Below, piece by piece: positions 7,825 through 12,930 of a stretch of DNA of 16,677 bases. The first letter of the stretch is position 1. Each line of letters starts with the position of its first letter. The notes beneath the pieces are model-generated. The model saw only the letters and a list, made by a program, of their open reading frames with translations. It did not search any database and was not told the origin of the DNA. The stretch is from the NCBI GenBank assembly GCA_035690725.1, contig DASSKF010000215.1:1-16677 (forward strand). Reading direction: 5' to 3'. The translations under genes were made by a program, and so were the position numbers. Origin of the DNA: DASSKF01 sp035690725 (GTDB taxonomy: Bacteria; Actinomycetota; Actinomycetes; Actinomycetales; Dermatophilaceae).

Positions 7825-7862
7825 GTTACGGCATGGCTGCGAAGGCGTTACGCATCCGTGTC
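7825..7862 (-). promoter_or_regulatory. Tandem GTTAC repeats, candidate GlnR-type operator
   Basis: GGCGTTACG occurs at 7822-7830 and again at 7844-7852, exactly 22 bp apart (two helical turns). Actinobacterial GlnR boxes are described as GTnAC-n6-GaAAC-n6-GTnAC-n6-GaAAC, where like sites are also 22 bp apart. The two GTTAC sites fit fully. The intervening 11-bp positions hold GCTGC (7836-7840) and GTGTC (7858-7862), keeping only the outer G and C of GAAAC. The block lies about 50-90 bp upstream of the predicted lipoprotein transcription start, a place for an activator. Nitrogen control is an inference. Confidence 0.3.
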
Positions 7863-7870
7863 CTGCGGGC

Positions 7871-7894
7871 GGGACCGGTCCACCATGTGGTCCC
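7871..7894 (-). terminator. Second hairpin downstream of the 94-residue gene
   Basis: GGGACC (7871-7876) is the exact reverse complement of GGTCCC (7889-7894), separated by 12 bases that include a further CCAC/GTGG match. It lies beyond the hairpin at 7901-7923 and could be part of a tandem, U-less terminator. There is no T-rich tail in the direction of transcription. Confidence 0.3.
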
Positions 7895-7900
7895 CCGGGT

Positions 7901-7923
7901 GCGGTCCCCGCTGGGGCAGCCGC
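7901..7923 (-). terminator. Hairpin just after the stop of the 94-residue gene
   Basis: GCGG (7901-7904) pairs with CCGC (7920-7923), and inside it CCCC (7906-7909) pairs with GGGG (7913-7916) around a three-base loop. The hairpin begins four bases past the stop codon of the small gene. Lack of a U-tract is common for actinobacterial terminators, so termination is plausible but unproven. Confidence 0.4.
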
Positions 7924-7926
7924 CCG

Positions 7927-8211
7927 TCAGCCCACCTCCAGCGCGTCGTTGAAGACGACGAGCGACTCGCCGTCGTGCACCAGGTCCAGTCGGACCGTGC
8001 CGTCCTCGATCTGCCGGATGACCGCCCGCACCTCGCCGTGGCCCTTCGCGAGCGTTCCGGTCAGGACGCAGTCGGCGTCCGTGCTCACCCGGTCGACCTC
8101 CTCGCCGTTGAACGACAGGATCCAGGTGCGCGGGGTCTCGTCCGTGGTGTGCTCGACGGTGACGGAGGTGTCGTGGATGACGGCGTCGTGCCGGGAGCTG
8201 CTGAGCGTCAT
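7927..8211 (-). CDS. Small acidic protein of unknown function (94 aa)
   Basis: I do not recognise this gene. It encodes 94 residues with no signal peptide or membrane segment. The composition is acidic (about 18 Asp/Glu against 7 Arg/Lys), with one cysteine at position 48. Alternating polar and hydrophobic residues (TWILSFNGEEVDRVS, GTVRLDLVHDGESLVVFND) suggest a small beta-rich cytoplasmic domain. The ATG at 8211 is chosen because a good promoter (GTGCCA, 17 bp, TACCCT) ends six bases before it, which fits a leaderless mRNA, and because two hairpins follow its stop. Codon third positions are strongly G/C, as in the neighbours. It runs opposite to efp, and the lipoprotein gene lies 237 bp downstream on the same strand, probably as a separate unit. 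A real gene is likely; its function is open. Confidence 0.7.
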   Translation of the reverse strand: MTLSSSRHDAVIHDTSVTVEHTTDETPRTWILSFNGEEVDRVSTDADCVLTGTLAKGHGEVRAVIRQIEDGTVRLDLVHDGESLVVFNDALEVG

Positions 8212-8217
8212 GCCTGC

Positions 8218-8246
8218 AGGGTAGAGGGCGGGCCCGGCCGTGGCAC
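8218..8246 (-). promoter_or_regulatory. Leaderless promoter for the 94-residue gene
   Basis: On the reverse strand GTGCCA (8241-8246; four of six matches to TTGACA), a 17-bp spacer and TACCCT (8218-8223, TANNNT) are followed by six bases and the ATG. This places the transcription start at the start codon. It is the best-formed promoter in the window and supports the chosen start. Confidence 0.45.
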
Positions 8247-8264
8247 CCGCTCGCGTCGCACGGC

Positions 8265-8295
8265 TTTCCGGTCGCGGCCGGCGGCTCGTTAGAAT
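8265..8295 (+). promoter_or_regulatory. Promoter for efp-nusB
   Basis: TAGAAT at 8290-8295 is a strong -10 by the actinobacterial TANNNT rule, and TTTCCG/TTCCGG at 8265-8271 is a weak -35 with an 18-19 bp spacer. Transcription would start near 8302, giving a leader of about 84 bases. It is divergent from the promoter of the 94-residue gene: the two -10 elements are about 67 bp apart. Confidence 0.45.
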
Positions 8296-8316
8296 GACCC
8301 GAAATCCTGACCTGCT

Positions 8317-8328
8317 CCGGACGTCCGG
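8317..8328 (+). repeat. 12-bp perfect palindrome in the efp leader
   Basis: CCGGACGTCCGG reads the same on both strands and lies about 15 bp downstream of the predicted efp transcription start. It could be a repressor site or simply a chance palindrome in GC-rich DNA. Nothing else indicates its role. Confidence 0.25.
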
Positions 8329-8385
8329 GCGCGGACGACTGCCTGGCCGGGTCCGGTCGACACCCCGACGAAAGAGACGAAGCGC

Positions 8386-8946
8386 GTGGCGACGACGAAC
8401 GACCTGAAGAACGGCCTGGTCCTCAACCTCGACAACCAGCTCTGGTCGGTGGTGGAGTTCCAGCACGTCAAGCCCGGGAAGGGCCCGGCGTTCGTGCGGA
8501 CCAAACTGAAGTCGATCAACACCGGCAAGACCGTCGACCGGACGTTCAACGCGGGCACCAAGGTCGAGACGGCCAACGTCGACCGGCGCGACATGCAGTA
8601 CCTCTACAAGGACGGCGCCGACTTCGTCTTCATGGACACCAAGACCTACGACCAGCTGCAGGTGCCCGGTGACGTGGTCGGCGGTGCAGCCGACTACCTG
8701 CTGGAGAACCAGGAAGCCCTGGTCGCCACGCACGACGGGAACCCGCTCTACGTCGAGCTCCCCGCCTCGGTGGTGCTCGAGGTGACCTACACCGAGCCCG
8801 GGATCCAGGGCGACCGCTCCAGCGGCGGCACCAAGCCGGCGACGTTGGAGACGGGGGCGCAGATCAACGTCCCGCTCTTCCTCGAGCAGGGCACGAAGGT
8901 CAAGGTCGACACCCGCGACGGCTCCTACCTGGGGCGCGTCTCCTAG
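8386..8946 (+). CDS. efp: Translation elongation factor P
   Basis: EF-P relieves ribosomes stalled on polyproline runs by binding between the P and E sites. The 186-residue protein has all three beta domains at normal length: the N-terminal KNGLVLNLDNQLWSVVEF, the central domain with DADFVFMD-like DGADFVFMDTKTYDQ, and the C-terminal TGAQINVPLFLEQGTKVKVDTRDGSYLGRV. The tip loop is KPGKGPAF with Lys32 at the tip. The palindromic PGKGP loop is the form described in actinobacteria, where EF-P works without lysine modification; no modification enzyme gene is in the window. The GTG start gives the usual MATTNDLKNG N-terminus, with a purine-rich AAAGAGACGA upstream. The stop TAG shares one base with the nusB GTG. 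Confidence 0.97.
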   Translation: MATTNDLKNGLVLNLDNQLWSVVEFQHVKPGKGPAFVRTKLKSINTGKTVDRTFNAGTKVETANVDRRDMQYLYKDGADFVFMDTKTYDQLQVPGDVVGGAADYLLENQEALVATHDGNPLYVELPASVVLEVTYTEPGIQGDRSSGGTKPATLETGAQINVPLFLEQGTKVKVDTRDGSYLGRVS

Positions 8947-9359
8947 TGGCCGCACGCTCCAAGGCGCGCCGCCGCGCGCTCGACCTGCTGTTCGAGGCCG
9001 AGCAGCGGGGGGTCAACGTCGAGACACTCCTGCAGGAGCGTCTCGACGCGCCCGTCACCGGGACCCCGCTGCACGAGTACACCCAGACCCTCGTCCGCGG
9101 CGTGGTGCAGCGGTGGGTCGCCATCAACGAGCTGCTCACGACCTACAGCCAGGGGTGGCCGCTGGAACGCATGCCGTCCGTGGACCGGGCGATCCTGCGG
9201 CTGGGCACGTGGGAGGTCGTCTACGCCGACGACGTCCCCGACGGTGTCGCGATCGCCGAGGCCGTCGCCCTTGCGCGGGCCCTGTCGACCGACGAGTCGC
9301 CCGGCTTCGTCAACGGCCTGCTCGCCCGGCTCTCGGAGATCAAGCCGACCCTCGTGTGA
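8946..9359 (+). CDS. nusB: Transcription antitermination factor NusB
   Basis: NusB pairs with S10 (NusE) on boxA RNA in rRNA antitermination complexes. The 137-residue all-helical protein carries the family pattern: ARSKARRRALDLLFEAEQRG at the N-terminus (RNA-binding basic face), then PLERMPSVDRAILRLGTWEV and DGVAIAEAVALARALSTDESPGFVNGLL, the conserved C-terminal core. The GTG at 8946 overlaps the efp stop by one base, so the two are co-translated. The efp-nusB pair is standard in actinobacteria. In Streptomyces bldD lies between nusB and the pyr genes; here nothing lies between nusB and the pyr leader. Confidence 0.96.
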   Translation: MAARSKARRRALDLLFEAEQRGVNVETLLQERLDAPVTGTPLHEYTQTLVRGVVQRWVAINELLTTYSQGWPLERMPSVDRAILRLGTWEVVYADDVPDGVAIAEAVALARALSTDESPGFVNGLLARLSEIKPTLV

Positions 9360-9376
9360 TGACGACACCTCCCGCG

Positions 9377-9401
9377 GGCCGACCCGTGTCACGGGCCGGT
9401 C
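9377..9401 (+). promoter_or_regulatory. Inverted repeat between nusB and the pyr promoter
   Basis: CCCGTG (9383-9388) and CACGGG (9390-9395) form a perfect inverted repeat around one base; GGCC at 9377-9380 and CCGG at 9396-9399 extend the symmetry after a mismatch. It begins 18 bases after the nusB stop and overlaps the -35 region of the pyr promoter. It could be a terminator hairpin for efp-nusB (CCCG/CGGG stem, five-base loop, no U-tract) or an operator for the pyr promoter. Confidence 0.35.
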
Positions 9402-9412
9402 ACGAGCGCAGG

Positions 9413-9418
9413 TAGGAT
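9413..9418 (+). promoter_or_regulatory. Candidate -10 element of the pyr operon
   Basis: TAGGAT fits the TANNNT pattern and lies just upstream of the structured pyrR leader, so transcription would start near 9425 and include the whole PyrR-binding helix. No convincing -35 is visible at 17-18 bp. Confidence 0.45.
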
Positions 9419-9429
9419 CCGTGTCGACC

Positions 9430-9472
9430 GACGTCCTTTAACGACCCGTCCCGTGAGGCGGGGAAGGAGGTC
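9430..9472 (+). promoter_or_regulatory. PyrR-binding RNA leader masking the pyrR ribosome binding site
   Basis: The RNA folds as two helices. The lower pairs GACGTCCTT (9430-9438) with AAGGAGGTC (9464-9472), eight of nine pairs, and buries the perfect Shine-Dalgarno AAGGAGG (9464-9470) that lies 10 bases before the pyrR GTG. The upper pairs CCCGTC (9445-9450) with GGCGGG (9457-9462) around the hexaloop CCGTGA; the 5' side has a TAACGA internal bulge. The CCGTGAGGC loop region resembles known PyrR-binding loops. In Mycobacterium smegmatis PyrR represses translation through a leader element overlapping the ribosome binding site, so the same mechanism is inferred: UMP-bound PyrR stabilises the fold and shuts off the operon. 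Confidence 0.8.
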
Positions 9473-9480
9473 CCGACGCC

Positions 9481-10074
9481 GTGACGCGTCCCGACTCAGC
9501 TGCCGTCTCGACGGCCCCCACGCCCGCCCCCGACGCCGACGGTCGCGTCGTGCTCGGTGAGGGCGACATCTCCCGGGCGCTGCGCCGCATGGCCCACGAG
9601 GTCCTCGAGCGCAACAAGGGCGCCGACGACCTGGTCCTGCTGGGCATCCCCACCCGGGGCGTCCCGCTGGCGCGGCGGCTCGCCGACACGATCGAGAGCG
9701 TCGAGGGCGCACGCGTCCCGGTCGGTGCGCTCGACGTGACGATGTACCGCGACGACCTGCGCTCGCAGCCCACGCGCCCGATGGAGCACACCGACATCCC
9801 GGCCGGCGGGATCGACGGCAGGGTCGTCGTCCTCGTCGACGACGTGCTCTACTCCGGCCGCACCGTGCGCTCGGCGCTCGACGCGCTGTCCGACCTCGGC
9901 CGCCCGCAGGCCGTCCGGCTCGCGGTCCTCGTCGACCGCGGCCACCGGGAGCTGCCGGTCCGGGCCGACCACGTCGGCAAGAACCTGCCGACCGCGCACA
10001 CCGAGCGCGTCCGCGTCTGCCTCGTGGAGCACGACGGCCGCGACGAGGTCCGGATCAGCGCAGGTGAGCGCTGA
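9481..10074 (+). CDS. pyrR: Bifunctional pyr operon regulator / uracil phosphoribosyltransferase
   Basis: PyrR binds pyr leader RNA in response to uridine nucleotides and usually also has uracil phosphoribosyltransferase activity. The 197-residue protein has the PRPP-binding motif VVVLVDDVLYSGRTVRSAL (115-133), the GIPTRGVPLA loop (55-64), the DVTMYRDDL segment (85-93) and VDRGHRELPVRADHVGKNLPT (151-171), all typical of PyrR rather than of plain UPRT. The first 22 residues are a Pro/Ala/Asp-rich tail. GTG 9481 is chosen because the Shine-Dalgarno AAGGAGG at 9464-9470 serves it and the leader helix masks that site. It is the first gene of the pyrimidine operon and shares TGATG with pyrB. Confidence 0.96.
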   Translation: MTRPDSAAVSTAPTPAPDADGRVVLGEGDISRALRRMAHEVLERNKGADDLVLLGIPTRGVPLARRLADTIESVEGARVPVGALDVTMYRDDLRSQPTRPMEHTDIPAGGIDGRVVVLVDDVLYSGRTVRSALDALSDLGRPQAVRLAVLVDRGHRELPVRADHVGKNLPTAHTERVRVCLVEHDGRDEVRISAGER

Positions 10075-11009
10075 TGAAGCACCTGCTGTCCATGCACGAC
10101 CTCGGCCGGGACGAGGTCCTGCAGGTCCTCGACACCGCCACGGCGATGCACGACGTGCAGCACCGGGAGGTCAAGAAGCTGCCGACCCTGCGGGGCCGGA
10201 CGGTGGTCAACCTCTTCTTCGAGGACTCCACCCGGACCCGCTCCTCCTTCGAGATCGCCGGCAAGTGGCTGTCGGCGGACGTGATCAACATCTCCGGGAA
10301 GGGCTCCTCGGTGAGCAAGGGGGAGTCGCTGCGGGACACGGCGCTGACGGTCGCGGCCATGGGGGTCGACGGCATGGTCATCCGCCACCACGCCAGCGGC
10401 GCACCGGCCCAGGTGGCCGGCTGGGTGGACGCCACCGTGATCAACGCCGGCGACGGGATGCACGAGCACCCGACCCAGGCCCTGCTGGACGCGTACACGC
10501 TGCGGCAGCGGCTCGGCGACCTGGAGGGCCGCCACGTCGCGATCGTCGGCGACCTCACCCACTCCCGGGTGCTGCGCAGCAACCTCATCTGCCTCGCCAC
10601 GCTGGGGGCGCGGGTGACCCTCGTCGCCCCGCCGACCCTCATGCCGGCCGGCGTCGCCGCCTGGGCCAAGCAGGACGGCTTCACCACCTCCCACGACCTC
10701 GACGCGGTGCTGCCGACCGTGGACGCGGTGATGATGCTGCGGGTCCAGAAGGAGCGGATGAGCGGTGGCTACTTCCCGACGCCGCGCGAGTACACCGTGG
10801 GCTACGGCCTCACCCGCGACCGCCTCGCCCTGCTGCCCGAGCACGCCGTGATCGCCCACCCCGGCCCGATGAACCGAGGGCTGGAGATCACGGCGGACGC
10901 CGCGGACGCGGCCCGGTCGATGATCCTCGACCAGGTCTCCGCGGGCGTGGCGGTGCGGATGTCGGTCCTCTACCACGCGCTGGCGAGCGGAGAAGGGAGC
11001 CAGTCGTGA
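10074..11009 (+). CDS. pyrB: Aspartate carbamoyltransferase, catalytic chain
   Basis: PyrB joins carbamoyl phosphate and aspartate, the committed step of UMP synthesis. The 311-residue protein shows the carbamoyl-phosphate motif FEDSTRTR (49-56), SSVSKGESLRDT with Lys82 reaching into the neighbouring active site, EHPTQALLD (131-139), the aspartate-side LRVQKER (222-228) and AHPGPMNRG (261-269). No regulatory chain gene (pyrI) lies nearby, as expected in actinobacteria. ATG 10074 shares one base with the pyrR stop, and AGGTGA lies six bases upstream. The 3' end carries a strong Shine-Dalgarno, GAAGGGAG at 10992-10999, aimed at a GTG at 11006 that overlaps the stop. Confidence 0.97.
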   Translation: MKHLLSMHDLGRDEVLQVLDTATAMHDVQHREVKKLPTLRGRTVVNLFFEDSTRTRSSFEIAGKWLSADVINISGKGSSVSKGESLRDTALTVAAMGVDGMVIRHHASGAPAQVAGWVDATVINAGDGMHEHPTQALLDAYTLRQRLGDLEGRHVAIVGDLTHSRVLRSNLICLATLGARVTLVAPPTLMPAGVAAWAKQDGFTTSHDLDAVLPTVDAVMMLRVQKERMSGGYFPTPREYTVGYGLTRDRLALLPEHAVIAHPGPMNRGLEITADAADAARSMILDQVSAGVAVRMSVLYHALASGEGSQS

Positions 11010-11085
11010 GCGGCGACGACAGCGTGAGGAAACGAGCGGAGCGAGGCCCGGAGCGCCGAGGAGACCGAACAGAGGACATGAGCGG
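11007..11085 (+). repeat. Insertion-like segment flanked by a 7-bp direct repeat at the pyrB/pyrC junction
   Basis: TGAGCGG occurs at 11007-11013 and again at 11079-11085, exactly 72 bp (24 codons) apart. Between the copies lie 65 bp, purine-rich on this strand, with repeated GAGCG/CGGAGCG units. Removing one repeat copy and the 65 bp would restore a plain junction: GAAGGGAG, six bases, then GTGAGCGGT followed by ATGACG, the start of the conserved dihydroorotase. This looks like a small inserted element with a target duplication; terminal inverted repeats are not evident. The segment brings its own Shine-Dalgarno-like AGAGGA (11071-11076). Confidence 0.45.
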
Positions 11086-11086
11086 T

Positions 11087-12388
11087 ATGACGCTGCTCGT
11101 CAAGGGTGCCGACCTCACCGGTGCGGGGCGGTCCGACCTGCTGCTGCGCGACGGGGTCATCGCCGAGACCGGCTCGCTGGGCAGGCCCCGCGCCCGGGCG
11201 GGGGAGCAGGTCGAGGTCATCGACGCCGACGGCCTGGTCGCCCTGCCGGGTCTGGTCGACCTGCACACCCACCTGCGCGAGCCGGGCCGGGAGGACGCCG
11301 AGACGGTCCTGACCGGGTCGCGGGCGGCCGCGGTGGGCGGCTACGCCGCGGTGCTCGCGATGGCCAACACGACGCCGGTCACCGACACGGCGGAGGCCGC
11401 CGAGCACGTGCACACCCTGGGGCAGCGCGCCGGCCTGGTCGACGTGCAGCCGGTCGGCGCCGTCACCAAGGGCCTGGCCGGGGAGGAGCTGGCCGAGCTC
11501 GGCCTCATGGCCCGCTCCGCCGCCCGGGTCCGGATGTTCTCCGACGACGGCCGCTGCGTGCACGACGCGAGGGTGATGCGCCGGGCGCTGGAGTACGTCC
11601 GCGCCTTCGGCGGCGTCGTCTCCCAGCACGCGCAGGACCCGCGACTGGCGGACGCCGCTGCCTGCTGCCACGAGGGGGAGCTGTCCGGCCGGCTCGGGCT
11701 GCCCGGCTGGCCGGGGGTGGCCGAGGAGGTGATCGTCGCCCGCGACGTGATGCTCGCCCGGCACACGGGCTCGCGGGTGCACATCGCGCACGTCTCCACC
11801 GCCGGCTCGGTCGAGGTGCTGCGGTGGGCCAAGGCGCAGGGGATCGCGGTGACCGCCGAGGTCACCCCGCACCACCTGCTGCTCACCACCGACCTGCTCA
11901 CCGGCTACGACCCGGTCTTCAAGGTCAACCCGCCGCTGCGGCCGAGCGAGGACGTCGACGTCCTGCGCTCGGCGCTCGCCGACGGGACGATCGACGCGGT
12001 CGCCACCGACCACGCACCGCACGCCCGCCACGACAAGGAGCACGCCTTCGCCGAGGCGGCGTTCGGCATGCTCGGGCTCGAGACGGCCCTGTCGGTGGTC
12101 AGCGAGGTCATGGTCCGCTCCGGGCGGATGGACTGGTCCGACGTCGCGCGGGTCATGTCGCAGGCACCGGCCCGGGTCGCGGGTCTCGGCGACCACGGCC
12201 GCCCGATCGCCGCCGGCGAACCGGCGACCCTGACGCTGGTCGACCCGGACCGACCGGTGACCGTCGACGCGAGTGCCTCGGAGTCGCTGTCGCGCAACAA
12301 CCCTTGGCACGGACGGACGCTCACGGGGGCCGTCGACACGACGATCGTGCGGGGGACCCCGACGGTGCGCAAGGGGGCGCTCGCCTGA
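11087..12388 (+). CDS. pyrC: Dihydroorotase, class I
   Basis: PyrC cyclises N-carbamoyl-aspartate to dihydroorotate. From ATG 11087 it has 433 residues, normal for class I. Metal ligands and catalytic residues are visible: HTHLREPG (His60, His62), FSDDGR with Asp153 replacing the carbamylated lysine of other amidohydrolases, SQHAQD with His181, HIAHVST with His235, KVNPPLR (279-285) and ATDHAPH with catalytic Asp308. The start is uncertain: GTG 11006 has the better Shine-Dalgarno and a GTGA overlap with pyrB but would add 27 charged, unconserved residues; ATG 11078 lies too close to AGAGGA; ATG 11087 sits 10 bases after AGAGGA and gives a canonical MTLLVKGADL start. TGATG overlaps the next gene. 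Confidence 0.93.
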   Translation: MTLLVKGADLTGAGRSDLLLRDGVIAETGSLGRPRARAGEQVEVIDADGLVALPGLVDLHTHLREPGREDAETVLTGSRAAAVGGYAAVLAMANTTPVTDTAEAAEHVHTLGQRAGLVDVQPVGAVTKGLAGEELAELGLMARSAARVRMFSDDGRCVHDARVMRRALEYVRAFGGVVSQHAQDPRLADAAACCHEGELSGRLGLPGWPGVAEEVIVARDVMLARHTGSRVHIAHVSTAGSVEVLRWAKAQGIAVTAEVTPHHLLLTTDLLTGYDPVFKVNPPLRPSEDVDVLRSALADGTIDAVATDHAPHARHDKEHAFAEAAFGMLGLETALSVVSEVMVRSGRMDWSDVARVMSQAPARVAGLGDHGRPIAAGEPATLTLVDPDRPVTVDASASESLSRNNPWHGRTLTGAVDTTIVRGTPTVRKGALA

Positions 12389-12930
12389 TGCGGTGGGTCG
12401 CCGTCGGCATCCTCGTGCTGCTGGTCATCGTCGTCTACGTCGCCTTCGCGCGGGCCTACCTGCGCCGCGGCCGCCAGCACCCGTCCGCCGCGGTGGCGGC
12501 CGGCCCGGGGGACGCACGCGCCGACACCGCCGCCTGGGCGTCCTCGCGGGGCACCTACGTGAGCACCACCACCGCCGACTCCCGCTTCGACCGGGTCACC
12601 GTCGGGGGGTTCCGCGGGCTCGGGGTCCGGGCCGCCGCGGTGATGAGCGTCGGCCCGGACGGCGTCCTCTGGCGCCGGCAGGGCGCCGAGGACATCCACC
12701 TCGACACCGACCGGGTCGAGCAGGTGCGCCGCGACCGCGGCATGGCGGGCAAGTTCCTCGCCGGCCCCGCCGCCGACCGGCTCGTCGTCGTCACGTGGCA
12801 CGGCGACGACGGGGAGCGCTACGACTCCGGGTTCCTGCCCCGCCACGGCCCCGACGCCGACGGGCTCGTCGCCGCGGTCATCCGCCTGACCGGCCAGACC
12901 GGTCCCCCCACCACCCAAGGAGCATCGTGA
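12388..12930 (+). CDS. Conserved membrane protein with PH-like domain (pyrC-carA spacer gene)
   Basis: A 180-residue protein with one N-terminal membrane helix (residues 4-23) followed by a short basic RRGRQ linker and a soluble domain of about 130 residues facing the cytoplasm. The soluble part (GTYVSTTTADSRFDRVTVGGFRGLG to RYDSGFLPRH) has the pattern of the bacterial PH-like fold annotated in actinobacterial homologues at this position; M. tuberculosis has Rv1382 between pyrC and carA. Its constant place in the operon suggests a link to pyrimidine or carbamoyl phosphate metabolism, but no function is known to me. The ATG overlaps the pyrC stop (TGATG), with a weak AAGGGGG upstream. The stop overlaps the carA GTG in a GTGA junction. 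Confidence 0.85.
   Translation: MRWVAVGILVLLVIVVYVAFARAYLRRGRQHPSAAVAAGPGDARADTAAWASSRGTYVSTTTADSRFDRVTVGGFRGLGVRAAAVMSVGPDGVLWRRQGAEDIHLDTDRVEQVRRDRGMAGKFLAGPAADRLVVVTWHGDDGERYDSGFLPRHGPDADGLVAAVIRLTGQTGPPTTQGAS

Noticed and set aside
6109..8292. A 727-codon forward open frame opposite the lipoprotein gene
   Set aside because: The reverse-strand lipoprotein has a signal peptide, lipobox, Shine-Dalgarno sequence and family motifs; the forward frame has none of these and also runs through intergenic DNA and the 94-residue gene.
8294..8405. A short ATG frame of about 36 codons starting inside the efp promoter and overlapping the efp start
   Set aside because: The predicted transcription start (about 8302) is downstream of its ATG, it has no ribosome binding site, and its peptide is an Arg-rich GC artefact.
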